A stretch of 64,000 nt of DNA from Desulfuromonas soudanensis (GTDB lineage Bacteria; Desulfobacterota; Desulfuromonadia; Desulfuromonadales; WTL): contig NZ_CP010802.1 in assembly GCF_001278055.1 (NCBI RefSeq), forward strand, positions 2,643,504-2,707,503, in the 5' to 3' direction. The translations under genes and the position numbers were made by a program. Below the pieces are notes generated by a model. It searched no databases and was not told the origin of the DNA. It saw nothing but the letters and a program-made list of their open reading frames with translations. This document shows, one piece after another, positions 43,271 to 54,026 of the stretch (positions are counted from its first letter, which is position 1; the number at the start of each line of letters is the position of its first letter).

Positions 43271-43906
43271 CTACCGTGAAATCACGATGTCGTCATAACA
43301 GGCCCGCGCCGACTCGCCGGTGTTGTCCGTGTCGGTCATGATGGCAATCGCCCCCACGGCTGGCGGTTCCTCCCCGAAGATGGTCCGGTAATCCTCCAGC
43401 ACGCTGCGCCGCTCATCAACCCAGGCGCCGGTTCTCTCCGCGCCGCTTTCCACCGCAACCATGACGGCATTGGAGAAAAAGGGGTTGGGAATATGGCTGC
43501 CGCGGGGCAGGCGGTTGGCCCAGATGTAGTTGATGCTGCGGGTCTTCGGGGGAAACCAGTGGGGGAAAACCACATAGACCCGGGCCGCGTAGTCGTCTCC
43601 CCCCTTCGTCCTGGCATCGCCGCGAGCCAGTACGTTGTCCACCTTCCAGCGCCACTGCAAAACCGGAAAGTCCTGGAGGGAATACTTCATCTCCCGGACC
43701 AGACCCGAGGCGCTTGCCGTGCTCCGGGCCTGGAGGCAGTGGCCGTTTCCTTCGGCCACGACGCGATATTCGGTCTCGCCGCGGAATTCCTTCACCTTCC
43801 AGTCCGAATTCAATCCGGCCTCAAAATCGTCGATGAGAATTACCCGGTCTCCCGCCGTAACAGGAACGCACCAAAGAAACAGCACCAGCAGCAGCCATCG
43901 CACCAT
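43271..43906 (-). CDS. DUF3047 family protein, exported
   Basis: 211-residue protein with a signal peptide (VRWLLLVLFLWCVPVTAGD) and a DUF3047 domain, including LIDDFEAGLNSDWKVKEF, LQWRWKVDNVLARGDARTKGGDDYAARVYVVF (key part KGGDDYAARVYV), and NYIWANRLPRGSHIPNPF. Function unknown; the fold is thought to be lectin- or carbohydrate-binding-like. ATG 43906 chosen because GGGGAGG lies 8 bases upstream; two earlier ATGs (43942, 43930) are less supported. A palindromic element lies just upstream (43962-44032). Confidence 0.85.
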   Translation of the reverse strand: MVRWLLLVLFLWCVPVTAGDRVILIDDFEAGLNSDWKVKEFRGETEYRVVAEGNGHCLQARSTASASGLVREMKYSLQDFPVLQWRWKVDNVLARGDARTKGGDDYAARVYVVFPHWFPPKTRSINYIWANRLPRGSHIPNPFFSNAVMVAVESGAERTGAWVDERRSVLEDYRTIFGEEPPAVGAIAIMTDTDNTGESARACYDDIVISR

Positions 43907-43961
43907 CGCCCCCACCTCCCCTTGAGTCATTTGTATGTGCATTTGTCGTAAAAGTCAAAAC

Positions 43962-44032
43962 TGACCACCCTACAAGACACCAAGGAAACTGAGTATTTCA
44001 ATGGATTTTCTTGGTGCCTTCGTGTCTTGGTG
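43962..44032. repeat. Second palindromic 8-mer element (CACCAAGR type)
   Basis: Right arm 44009-44032 is TCTTGGTG, CCTTCGTG, TCTTGGTG, i.e. on the other strand CACCAAGA, CACGAAGG, CACCAAGA. The left arm (about 43962-43985) retains one perfect CACCAAGG and two altered units. The right arm plus GGCTAAAAA is almost identical to that of the element at 32364-32434. It lies in the gap between the DUF3047 gene and the rpsU terminator. Confidence 0.7.
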
Positions 44033-44105
44033 GCTAAAAACCCTGTTTCCAACTTGCTTTCCGATAAAGGGACAACGAAAGCGAATTCGGGAAATCTGTG
44101 GGATA

Positions 44106-44140
44106 AAAGAAAAAGGGCCGGTCCAATGGACCGGCCCTTC
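44106..44140 (-). terminator. Intrinsic terminator of rpsU
   Basis: 12-bp stem AGGGCCGGTCCA around a single-base center, followed on the minus strand by a U-rich run; 27 bases after the rpsU stop codon. Confidence 0.85.
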
Positions 44141-44166
44141 TGCCAGAAACAAACAAATACGAGGGA

Positions 44167-44361
44167 TTACTCGGGGCGCATCAGGCGCAATTTCTTGCGC
44201 AGACGACGCTGGGCTTCCTTCTCCTTGCGCTTGCGCTTGACGCTCGGTTTTTCGTAAAATTTGCGCTGCTTCATTTCACGAAAGAGACCCTCTTGCTGCA
44301 GCTTGCGCTTGAGCACCCGGATGGCTTTTTCGACGTTGTTGTCGATAACCTGGATTTCCAC
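44167..44361 (-). CDS. rpsU: Small ribosomal subunit protein bS21
   Basis: 64-residue basic protein with bS21 features: VEIQVIDNNVEKAIRVLKRKLQQEG, LFREMKQRKFYEKPSVKRKRK and an Arg/Lys-rich end. It takes part in 30S assembly and initiation. I place the start at GTG 44361, with GAGGTGA 8 bases upstream; the longer frame upstream is not bS21-like. Terminator downstream. Confidence 0.93.
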   Translation of the reverse strand: MEIQVIDNNVEKAIRVLKRKLQQEGLFREMKQRKFYEKPSVKRKRKEKEAQRRLRKKLRLMRPE

Positions 44362-44484
44362 GGACCAATCACCTCGCTTTCTGATCTTTATCTGGCCCCA
44401 CAGTCGGCGAAGACCCGTGAAACACAAGTGCAGACGATAGTCTATTCCCGGGGCAAATGCAAGGAGAAATACGCGCCGGAAGAA

Positions 44485-45597
44485 TCAGTTGTGCGTGGAG
44501 TAAAGAGTCACGTCAATCCCGCCGTTGACCAGTCCGGCCCGTTTTTCAAGAGGGAGGCCGGTGGCCCGGGCCAGACGTTCGTCCGGGCAGAGAATAGCGA
44601 CCTGCCAGCCGGCGAAGGAGGCGCGACAGACCTGTCCCAACTGGCGATACAGGGGGCGCAGGTCCTCCCCCCGGCCGAGGCGCTCGCCGTAGGGAGGGTT
44701 GCACAGCAGAAGGCCCGGCCCGGGGTGCGGCGCCTGTTCGGTCAGCTCCCGCACATCCCAGACGACGGCTTCGCCGACGCCCGCCCGCTCGCCGTTGCGC
44801 CGGGCGGCATCGATCGCCCCCACATCCCGGTCGCATCCGGACAGAAAAACGGCCGGGGTCTTCTCTCCCCGCCGGGCCTCGGACCGCAGAGCCTCCCAGA
44901 GCCCGGGGCGATAGCCGGGCCAGTTCATAAAAGCAAAATTACGATCCATCCCCGGCGCCCGCCGTCCGGCCAGGAGCGCCCCTTCGATCACCAGGGTTCC
45001 GGAGCCGCACATGGGATCGAAAAGAGCTCTGTCGCCCTGCCAGCCCAGCAGCTGCAGGAGTCCGGCTGCGAGGGTTTCGCGGAGAGGGGCGTGGGCCGTC
45101 TCGACCCGGTAGCCGCGGCGGTGCAGAAGCTCGCCGGAACTGTCGACGGAAAGAAGGCAGAGGTCATCCTCGAAGCGCGCCAGGATCTGCTGCGTTTCTC
45201 CCCCCTCGGCCGGAGCGGAGCGTCCCAGGGCGCTGTCGATTCCCTCGGCGATGGTGGCGGCAATGCGCCCGGTATGCATGAGGCGCGAACGGTGGCAGAC
45301 GGCCCGGACCGCCACCGGGGTCGCCGGGGAGAGAAATTTTCCCCAGGGGAGGCGGGACGACTTCCGGAACAGATCGGGAAAATCGCTGCATTTCACGGCA
45401 CCGACCCGGACGACCACGCGACTGGCGCTCCGCAGCCACAGATTGGCCAGATAGAGCTCGCGCAATCCCCCGGCAAACTCCACCCCGCCGCCGACCCCCC
45501 GCACCTCGCCTATCCCGAGGGCTTTGAGTTCTGCGGCGCAGACGGTTTCGAGGCCGGGGGCGGTCACGGCGAACAACTGCTCCGATGTTTTTTTCAA
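44485..45597 (-). CDS. THUMP-domain class I SAM-dependent RNA methyltransferase (RlmL/RlmK N-type)
   Basis: 370-residue protein with an N-terminal THUMP domain (about residues 5-160, including LRELYLANLWLRSASRVVVRVG) and a C-terminal Rossmann-type methyltransferase. The catalytic motif is LLCNPPYGERLG at about residue 303, with an earlier AdoMet-binding segment LFDPMCGSGTLVIEGALLA. It corresponds to the RlmL part (23S rRNA m2G2445) without the fused RlmK half. The exact modified base is inferred only from the family. Minus-strand gene, 140 bp from the cytochrome gene on the plus strand. Confidence 0.88.
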   Translation of the reverse strand: MKKTSEQLFAVTAPGLETVCAAELKALGIGEVRGVGGGVEFAGGLRELYLANLWLRSASRVVVRVGAVKCSDFPDLFRKSSRLPWGKFLSPATPVAVRAVCHRSRLMHTGRIAATIAEGIDSALGRSAPAEGGETQQILARFEDDLCLLSVDSSGELLHRRGYRVETAHAPLRETLAAGLLQLLGWQGDRALFDPMCGSGTLVIEGALLAGRRAPGMDRNFAFMNWPGYRPGLWEALRSEARRGEKTPAVFLSGCDRDVGAIDAARRNGERAGVGEAVVWDVRELTEQAPHPGPGLLLCNPPYGERLGRGEDLRPLYRQLGQVCRASFAGWQVAILCPDERLARATGLPLEKRAGLVNGGIDVTLYSTHN

Positions 45598-45677
45598 TCA
45601 ATCCTCCGAATGGTGCCGCGGCATCCTAGCACAGAGTCCCTCCGGCGGCAATCCGCCTGTCGCCGGCAAATAAATGG

Positions 45678-45705
45678 TTGGACTGCAAGTCAATTTCTGT
45701 ATAAT
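45678..45705 (+). promoter_or_regulatory. Promoter of the hexahaem cytochrome gene
   Basis: TTGGAC (45678-45683), 16-base spacer and a consensus TATAAT (45700-45705), with start ATG 32 bases downstream of the -10 box. Confidence 0.7.
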
Positions 45706-45737
45706 GCAACGAGTTTATCTATCTCCGAGGAGGCCCC

Positions 45738-46277
45738 ATGAAATATCGCTGGCTGATTGTCGCCCTGCTGGTTTTGCTCCCCAGCGCGGTCTGCGCCCGC
45801 TGGATCAAGGATCAGGTTGTCATGCCCGTCGAAGCGACCGGTCCGGTCGTCTTCAGTCACAACAACCATCTCGAGGCGGTCGGCAAGAATTGCCCCTCCT
45901 GCCACAATGCCATTTTCAACATCGTCGTCAAAAAGAACCCCGTCTTTACCATGGCCGACATGGCGCAGGGGAAATCGTGCGGCGCCTGCCATAACGGCAC
46001 CCGCGCCTTCTCGGTCAAAGATGACTGCTCCCTGTGCCATCCGACCCGGGACATCGTCTTCAAGGTTCCCGACGCCGGCGACGCCACCTTCAGCCACGAG
46101 GTCCACACAGGACTCTACGGCTGCGGCGAGTGTCACCCGGGGATATTCAAGCCGGCCCAGGGGAAGAACACCGCCACCATGACCGAGATGGAAGGGGGCC
46201 GGTCCTGCGGCGCCTGCCACGACGGCAACACCGCCTTTACCGTCGGGGAGAACTGCGAAACCTGCCACGCAATGTGA
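45738..46277 (+). CDS. Hexahaem c-type cytochrome with two three-haem (nanowire/c7-type) repeats
   Basis: 179-residue periplasmic cytochrome. Signal peptide about residues 1-20. Six CxxCH motifs: CPSCH, CGACH, CSLCH, CGECH, CGACH, CETCH, in two repeats with the same layout: FSHNNHLE or FSHEVHTG (axial His), a CxxCH, then MADMAQGKSCGACHNGTRAF or MTEMEGGRSCGACHDGNTAF and a third CxxCH. This three-haem module is typical of Geobacter-group cytochromes. It has its own promoter and terminator. Its electron donor or acceptor cannot be told. Confidence 0.9.
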   Translation: MKYRWLIVALLVLLPSAVCARWIKDQVVMPVEATGPVVFSHNNHLEAVGKNCPSCHNAIFNIVVKKNPVFTMADMAQGKSCGACHNGTRAFSVKDDCSLCHPTRDIVFKVPDAGDATFSHEVHTGLYGCGECHPGIFKPAQGKNTATMTEMEGGRSCGACHDGNTAFTVGENCETCHAM

Positions 46278-46298
46278 CAGGACCCGCTCCTTCGCACT

Positions 46299-46329
46299 AA
46301 AAAAGGAGCGGCCCGGCCGCTCCTTTTTT
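46299..46329 (+). terminator. Intrinsic terminator of the hexahaem cytochrome gene
   Basis: Near-perfect inverted repeat with AAAAAAGGAGCGG and CCGCTCCTTTTTT, followed by a U run, 22 bases after the stop codon. Confidence 0.9.
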
Positions 46330-46425
46330 GTCTCCGTAACGACTGACGGCCGATCAGGTGGAACGGAATATGTATGGGAGTCCCTCGTCCTGCCCCACCG
46401 GGCGGCGGAGAGAAGGAGAAAAACC

Positions 46426-47154
46426 GTGCGCTACTTTCAGTACTTCAAACCCGGCCAGAAGATCCACCTCCGTTCCCTCTCCAGCGAAGCGGGAGATGAC
46501 CGCCTGGAGGTCTTTACGGCCTATCTGCAGGAATGCGGCGCCGGCTATCTCGATCTCAACCTCCCCTACCGGTTTCAGGAAGGGGAAAACATCCCCTTCT
46601 CCGAGGGGATGCCCTTTGAAATCCTCTCCGACAGCATGGGGATGGGACTGCGCCTGACCGGCCGCTTTCGCGCCCAGAAGGGGCCGGACCAGATCCGGCT
46701 GAATCTCAACAACGATCTACAGATCTTCAAGCGCCGGGCCAGCGACCGCCAGGAAATCACCATCGGCCTGGGGTATACCAAGGGTCAGGGGGCATTGCGC
46801 ACCTTTCGCGCCCAATGGGAAAAAAACATCCGGATCATCGCCGACGGCCGCAACCTCGACAAACTCCCCGCCTTCCCCCGCATTTCCGCCAACCTCAGCA
46901 CCACCGGGATCCGCTTCGCCATTAAACTGCCGGTGGAGATCGCCGACCTCTGCATGCTCCTGATCAAACTCGACGAAACCCCGCCGATCTGCGCCCTCGC
47001 CGAAGTCGTCTGGCTCGCCGGGGAAGAAAAAGAGGGCCGGAAACTGGTCGGCATGCAGTTCATCAACATTCTCGAGGCGGACCAGAAACGCATCGGCGCC
47101 TTCGTCAAGGCATCCCTGCGCAAGAGCGTCCAGGAGCAGGAAAAAGCGGACTGA
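46426..47154 (+). CDS. PilZ-domain protein
   Basis: 242-residue protein from GTG 46426. The C-terminal part has a PilZ c-di-GMP-binding pattern: the basic RxxxR-type segment FKRRASDRQEI at about residue 103, and NLSTTGIRF (equivalent to DxSxxG) at about residue 155. The N-terminal part (MRYFQYFKPGQKIHLRSL) resembles the YcgR-N/PilZN platform. It may respond to cyclic di-GMP made by proteins like the REC-GGDEF regulator at 42.3 kb. AGAAGGAG lies upstream of the GTG. Confidence 0.72.
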   Translation: MRYFQYFKPGQKIHLRSLSSEAGDDRLEVFTAYLQECGAGYLDLNLPYRFQEGENIPFSEGMPFEILSDSMGMGLRLTGRFRAQKGPDQIRLNLNNDLQIFKRRASDRQEITIGLGYTKGQGALRTFRAQWEKNIRIIADGRNLDKLPAFPRISANLSTTGIRFAIKLPVEIADLCMLLIKLDETPPICALAEVVWLAGEEKEGRKLVGMQFINILEADQKRIGAFVKASLRKSVQEQEKAD

Positions 47155-47227
47155 AACCCTCCCGCCGACCCCGGTCAATTTTCCGCTCCCCCCGCCGCCG
47201 TTTGGCGACCGCCCCTCTCAGTGACTT

Positions 47228-47390
47228 GGAGCCTGTCGGACTATTCGGGCCGAAGCGAAAAATTGGATATTTGAGGACAGATTCGAGTTCGTTTGAGAGC
47301 CAATAGTCGTCTCTATTGGTCGAAAAGGAGCTCGGATATGGACCAAATAGACGATTTTGCAGCCGGCTCATGGATAGTCCGACAGGCTCC
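47228..47390. mobile_element. MITE-like element with perfect 17-bp terminal inverted repeats
   Basis: 163 bases bounded by GGAGCCTGTCGGACTAT (47228-47244) and its exact inverse (47374-47390). Inside there is a second hairpin CCAATAG-TCGTCT-CTATTGG (47300-47319). No transposase is encoded. Its right end covers the last codons and the stop codon of aat. No target-site duplication is evident. Confidence 0.7.
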
Positions 47391-48078
47391 TAGACAAGAG
47401 CGGACTGCGTTCGGGATGGGCGGAAGGGACGACACCGCCGGCGCGCAGACGCTGCAGGAAATCGCTGCGGGGAATCTCCTCGGCGCCGAGGGACGCCAGG
47501 TGCGCCGTCGGCAGCTGGCAGTCGATCAGCCCGACCCCCTCTTCCCGGAGGCGGCGCACCAGGGTCACGAACGCGACCTTGGACGCATCGGTCCGGCGAT
47601 GGAACATCGACTCCCCGAAAAAACAGCGCCCCAGCGCCACCCCGTAGAGCCCCCCCACAAGATGTTCTCCCTGCCAGCACTCCACCGAATGAGCAAACCC
47701 CAGCGTATGAAGCCGCCGGTAGGCGTCGATCATGTCGCCACTGAGCCAGGTCCCCTCCCCTTTTTCCGTGCGCACCGCGCCGCAACCTTCGATGACCGCG
47801 TTGAAACAGCGATCGAAGGTCACAGCAAAGGTCCCGCGACGCAGCGTCCTGGCGAGGCGGTGCGAAACCCGCAGGCGGTCCGGTTCGAGGATGCAGCGCG
47901 GGTCCGGTGACCACCAGAGGATCGGGTCGGTTTCGTTGTACCAGGGGAAGATGCCGCTCGAATAGGCCAGGAGCAGACGTTCGGGGGAGAGTTCGCCGCC
48001 GACGGCAAGAAGCCCCTCCGGCTCGGCGAGCTCCGGAGGGGGGAAGACCAGCTGGCTGATGAGTTGATAGACGGGCAT
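47368..48078 (-). CDS. aat: Leucyl/phenylalanyl-tRNA--protein transferase
   Basis: 236-residue enzyme that adds Leu or Phe to N-terminal Arg or Lys of proteins, marking them for ClpS/ClpAP degradation. Seen: FPPPELAEPEGLLAVGGELSPERLLLAYSSGIFPWY (key part GILAVGG-like and SGIFPWY), WWSPDPR, WLSGDMIDAYRRLHTLGFAHSVE (shortened) and FGESMFHRRTDASKVAF. The last six residues (RSLSDYP then TGA) lie inside the terminal repeat of the 163-bp element, so the original C-terminus was replaced. ATG 48078 chosen over a TTG four codons earlier. Last of clpS-clpA-aat. Confidence 0.93.
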   Translation of the reverse strand: MPVYQLISQLVFPPPELAEPEGLLAVGGELSPERLLLAYSSGIFPWYNETDPILWWSPDPRCILEPDRLRVSHRLARTLRRGTFAVTFDRCFNAVIEGCGAVRTEKGEGTWLSGDMIDAYRRLHTLGFAHSVECWQGEHLVGGLYGVALGRCFFGESMFHRRTDASKVAFVTLVRRLREEGVGLIDCQLPTAHLASLGAEEIPRSDFLQRLRAGGVVPSAHPERSPLLSRSLSDYP

Positions 48079-48096
48079 GGTGCGGGGCAAAAGTCC

Positions 48097-50343
<2,247 letters not shown>

Positions 50344-50365
50344 CGGCTTTCTCTATCTCCCGGCC

Positions 50366-50680
50366 TCAGGCCTCTTCCAAGGTACACTTCAGGGGAAACC
50401 CCTCGGCCCTTGCCAGGCCATGCACCTTGACAACCTTGGTTTCTGCAATTTCAAAGGGATAGGTCCCGCAATAACCGATTCCCCGGACATGGATGTTGAT
50501 CATGATCCGGTTGGCTTCCGGAGACGATTTGTGAAAAACGCTCTCCAGAACCTCCACCACGAACTCCATAGTGGTGTAATCGTCGTTATGCATCAGCACC
50601 TTGAACAACGGCGGCGACTCCCGCTGGATGCCGGTCTTCTCCGATACTTTTGGGGCCCCTGCCGGCGCAATCCTGCTCAC
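50366..50680 (-). CDS. clpS: ATP-dependent Clp protease adaptor ClpS
   Basis: 104-residue adaptor that binds destabilising N-terminal residues (Leu, Phe, Tyr, Trp) and delivers them to ClpA. Seen: FKVLMHNDDYTTMEFVVEVLESVF, the key Asn/Asp loop HNDD and IHVRGIGYCGTYPFEIAETKV with the family His/Gly. GTG 50680 was chosen because GGAGGG lies 7 bases upstream; longer frames upstream have no similarity. First gene of clpS-clpA-aat. Confidence 0.93.
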   Translation of the reverse strand: MSRIAPAGAPKVSEKTGIQRESPPLFKVLMHNDDYTTMEFVVEVLESVFHKSSPEANRIMINIHVRGIGYCGTYPFEIAETKVVKVHGLARAEGFPLKCTLEEA

Positions 50681-50870
50681 ATCCTGTCCCTCCGACCCGT
50701 AATCGTCATGTCGGCCATGGTAGCATATCCGGAGGGGAACTTCCAAGAGGGACAAATGCGTCCTCTTTCCCTTCCGCAACGTCCCAAGACATGTTATCGT
50801 TGCACCGTTATTCGGCCGCCGGCACCGGAAAGCCGACGGATGGGATTTTTTTCTACCAAGAGGTGAATGC

Positions 50871-51899
50871 ATGCAGGACGGGCAATGGGGAAGGGACGGT
50901 GACCAGCTCGAACAAAAGGTCATGGAAATCATCAATCGGATCAAGGGGAAAAAACCTCCGGGAGCACTCTTTGCCGCCCTGGCGATCGTTTTGCTTCTCC
51001 TCTGGGGGGGGAGCAGCAGCTACTACAAGGTCAACACCGAAGAAACCGGGGTCATCCTGCGCTTCGGCAACTTTATCGGTTTTGCCGAATCGGGGCTGCA
51101 CTTCAAACTCCCCTTCGGCATCGACACCGTCTACCTGGTGAAAACCGGACGGGTGCTGAAGGAGGAATTCGGCTTTCGCACCGTTCTGGCCGGGGTGCGC
51201 ACCACTTACACCAAAAAAGATCTCGAGGATGAATCACTGACCCTGACCGGCGATCTCAACGTCAGCGACATCGAGTGGATCGTTCAGTATCAGATCGCCG
51301 ACCCTTTCAAGTTCATCTTCGGCATCAAGTCCCCCGAAGAGACGATCCGCGATATCTCCGAGTCGGTGGTCCGCAAGGTGGTCGGCAACTCCAACGTCAC
51401 CGACGTCCTCACCACCGACCGCGCCATGCTCGCCTCGGCCATCGAAACCGAGCTGCAGACGATCCTCAACAACTACGACATCGGTGTGCGGATCGTCACC
51501 GTCAAGTTCCAGGACGTCAATCCCCCCGATCCGGTCAAGGCCGCCTTCAACGAGGTCAACGAAGCGGAGCAGCAGAAGGAGAGCCTGATCTTCCAGGCCC
51601 GCGAGCAGTACAACCGCGAGATCCCCAAGGCCCGCGGGGTCGCCAACAGCACCATCCTCGAGGCCGAAGGGTATGCCGTGGAGCGCATCAACAAGGCCCA
51701 GGGGGAAACGCGCCGTTTTCTCGACCTCCTTACCGAATACCGCAAGGCCCCCGAGGTCACCCGCAAGCGTCTCTATCTCGAAACCCTCGAAGCGGTCCTC
51801 CCCCTACTCGATGAAATCTATGTCATGGACCCCAAGGGAACCAGCGCACTCCCCATCCTCCCCCTGAGGGGCACCCCGAAAGGAACGGCCCTGCAATGA
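50871..51899 (+). CDS. hflK: Membrane protease modulator HflK
   Basis: 342-residue SPFH/band-7 protein with one N-terminal membrane helix (about residues 30-48, LFAALAIVLLLLWGGSS) and a large periplasmic-side domain, including ETGVILRFGNFIGFAESGLHF and the coiled region with RGVANSTILEAEGYAVERINKAQGE (shortened). With HflC it forms a ring complex that controls the FtsH protease. The stop codon overlaps the hflC start by four bases (ATGA). Confidence 0.93.
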   Translation: MQDGQWGRDGDQLEQKVMEIINRIKGKKPPGALFAALAIVLLLLWGGSSSYYKVNTEETGVILRFGNFIGFAESGLHFKLPFGIDTVYLVKTGRVLKEEFGFRTVLAGVRTTYTKKDLEDESLTLTGDLNVSDIEWIVQYQIADPFKFIFGIKSPEETIRDISESVVRKVVGNSNVTDVLTTDRAMLASAIETELQTILNNYDIGVRIVTVKFQDVNPPDPVKAAFNEVNEAEQQKESLIFQAREQYNREIPKARGVANSTILEAEGYAVERINKAQGETRRFLDLLTEYRKAPEVTRKRLYLETLEAVLPLLDEIYVMDPKGTSALPILPLRGTPKGTALQ

Positions 51900-52825
51900 A
51901 AAAACCGATACTGATTGCCCTCATCATTTTCATCGCTCTCCTTGCCAAGGGGAGCATGTTCGTGGTCGAAGAGGGGGAACAAGCCCTGGTCACCGAATTC
52001 GGCAAGCCCAAGGGGGATGTGCGCATGGCAGGACTGCACTTCAAGGTCCCGCTGATCCAGGAGGTTCACCGTTTTCAGCGCCGCATTCTCAAATGGGACG
52101 GCGACCCCAACCAGATCCCGACCAAGGACAAGCGATACATCTGGATCGACACCACGGCCCGCTGGCGCATCGCCGATCCCCTCCTCTTCTTCAAAACCGT
52201 CGCCACCGAACGCGGCGCTCTGAGCCGCCTCGACGACATCCTCGATTCCGTGGTGCGCGACGCGGTCTCCGGACACCTTCTGGTGGAACTGGTGCGGGGA
52301 AAAGACTACAAGGCGCCAGCCGGAGTCAAGGAGGTCATCGACTTCGAAGGGGCGGCGATCCCCGTCGACAAGCTCACCGGGCGGGAAGAGATCCTCGGTA
52401 GCCTGCTGAAAAAGGCCCAGGCGAGCACCCCGGAATACGGCATCGAACTCCTCGACGTGCAGATCAAGCGCATCAACTACGTCGAGCAGGTCCAGCAACG
52501 GGTCTACGAACGGATGATCTCCGAGCGCAAGAAGGTCGCCGCCGAATACCGTTCCGAAGGGGAAGGGGAAAAGGCCGAGATCCTCGGTCAGATGCTGAAG
52601 GAACTCAAGGAGATCGAATCGGGCGCCTATCGCACGGCGGTGGAAACCCGCGGCAAGGCCGACGCCACGGCGGCAGGGATTTATGCCTCCGCCTATGGCA
52701 GGGATACGGAGTTCTACTCCTTTTTACGCACCCTCGAATCGTACCAGAAGGCGATCAAGGAAAACACCCGCCTGGTCCTTTCCACGGATAACGAGTTCTA
52801 CCACTATCTGCAAAAGGGGCGTTAA
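51896..52825 (+). CDS. hflC: Membrane protease modulator HflC
   Basis: 309-residue SPFH/band-7 protein with an N-terminal membrane helix (MKKPILIALIIFIALLAKGS), VVEEGEQALVTEFGKP, the helix-rich C-terminal part (ERKKVAAEYRSEGEGEKAEIL) and YSFLRTLESYQKAIKENTRLVLS near the end. It is the partner of HflK, directly upstream and overlapping. Typical length is about 300-335. Confidence 0.93.
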   Translation: MKKPILIALIIFIALLAKGSMFVVEEGEQALVTEFGKPKGDVRMAGLHFKVPLIQEVHRFQRRILKWDGDPNQIPTKDKRYIWIDTTARWRIADPLLFFKTVATERGALSRLDDILDSVVRDAVSGHLLVELVRGKDYKAPAGVKEVIDFEGAAIPVDKLTGREEILGSLLKKAQASTPEYGIELLDVQIKRINYVEQVQQRVYERMISERKKVAAEYRSEGEGEKAEILGQMLKELKEIESGAYRTAVETRGKADATAAGIYASAYGRDTEFYSFLRTLESYQKAIKENTRLVLSTDNEFYHYLQKGR

Positions 52826-52973
52826 GCTGTCAGGGAGTGTCAATGGAGCGCTTCTTCTGTTCATTAAAATGGGGGAAGAGCCATTGACACTCCGCTGCCG
52901 TAACGATATTAGTTTAGGGCGCAGCGTCAATACATCATCATTCCCCGTTCATAGCCACCCTCCCGGAGTCTGA

Positions 52974-53834
52974 ATGAACCCCGAAACACCGCAAATACTC
53001 GCCCGCATCACCGAGTACGGCGACCTGCTGGCGCCCCTGCTCCATCCTCTGCTGGCGCTGCTGGTTCTTTTCATGGTCTGGCGCATCTGGCGGGGGACCT
53101 CCGCCTCCCGGAAGGAGATGGTAAGTCTCAACGCACGCCTCGACCGGATCCTTGACGCCCTGGAAAAAAGGGGAGCGGCGGCCGCCCCGGCGACGCAGTC
53201 CGCCACCGCGCCGCTGGCCGCCGCCCCGACGGCCTCCACCAGGGGAGCGGAGGAAGAGATTCTCGCTCCGGCTCCCTTCGAGGAGGATCTGGATACCGCA
53301 TTCACTGTTGGCGGGGGGGGATATTCCCCGGACTTCCCCGATGTCGGCGACCTCCCGGAGCTCGACGCCATCGAGCCCGAGCCGGCCGAGGAAACCATGG
53401 ATCCCGAGGTTCCCCGGGAAAAGGAAGACGACATGTTCTCCTTCTCCCCCAATTTCGACTGGACCTCGGCCGGCGAAGGGGCCGCCGATGAACCCTTCGT
53501 CACCGGAGAAGCGGCAGGGACGGAAACCGGCGCATTCCCCTCCTTCGATTTTACAGAGCCGGAACCCGAGCCTGAACCGGAGCCCGAACCGGAGCCCGAA
53601 CCCGAGCCCGAGCCGGAGCCCGAACCGGAGCCCGAACCGGAGCCGGAACCGGAACCGGAACCCGAACCCGAGCCGGAGCCGCCCGCCATCACCCGTCTGG
53701 AGGACGACCCCGCCCGCCCTGAGGTCAGTCTCGCCCGCTGCGGAGGATGCGGCCACAAACTCGCCTACAAAAAGGCCCTGACGGGGAAGCACGTCAAGTG
53801 CCCTTCCTGCAAAACCCCCTTCGTCCTCCCCTGA
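52974..53834 (+). CDS. Membrane protein with an EP-dipeptide repeat and C-terminal zinc ribbon
   Basis: 286-residue protein. One N-terminal hydrophobic segment (about residues 18-36, [18 protein letters not shown]) is followed by a short coiled stretch, an acidic low-complexity middle, a run of 21 consecutive Glu-Pro pairs (residues about 195-236) and a zinc-ribbon end with CGGCGHKL and CPSCKTPF. Such rigid EP rods are known from TonB and spacer proteins, where they span distance. I know no family assignment. Upstream gap of 148 bp from hflC, strong terminator downstream. Confidence 0.7.
   Translation: MNPETPQILARITEYGDLLAPLLHPLLALLVLFMVWRIWRGTSASRKEMVSLNARLDRILDALEKRGAAAAPATQSATAPLAAAPTASTRGAEEEILAPAPFEEDLDTAFTVGGGGYSPDFPDVGDLPELDAIEPEPAEETMDPEVPREKEDDMFSFSPNFDWTSAGEGAADEPFVTGEAAGTETGAFPSFDFTEPEPEPEPEPEPEPEPEPEPEPEPEPEPEPEPEPEPEPEPEPPAITRLEDDPARPEVSLARCGGCGHKLAYKKALTGKHVKCPSCKTPFVLP
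53556..53681 (+). repeat. In-frame (GARCCN)21 hexanucleotide repeat coding for Glu-Pro
   Basis: 126 bases coding 21 Glu-Pro pairs, made of GAG/GAA and CCG/CCC codons mixed (one CCT). Because codons vary, the repeat is imperfect at DNA level, so slippage is less likely than in a pure repeat but still possible in steps of 6 bases. Confidence 0.85.
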
Positions 53835-53850
53835 GGACGGCAGAAAGTCA

Positions 53851-53898
53851 AACGAAAAACGGCCGGATCCGAGCAGGGGTCCGGCCGTTTTTCGTTTT
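53851..53898 (+). terminator. Intrinsic terminator after the EP-repeat gene
   Basis: 17-bp stem AACGAAAAACGGCCGGA with a 12-base loop and a U-rich 3' side, 16 bases after the stop codon. Confidence 0.8.
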
Positions 53899-54026
53899 CC
53901 TCTCTCCGCCGTCCGGACCGACCGGGAAAGGGGACGGAAATCTTCCTTTAAATTGAGAAAGGTCAAGGCGCCGCCTATCCGAAGGTGCTCTACTTGCCCC
54001 TGCGACCTTTCAAGGAGAAGACCGAT

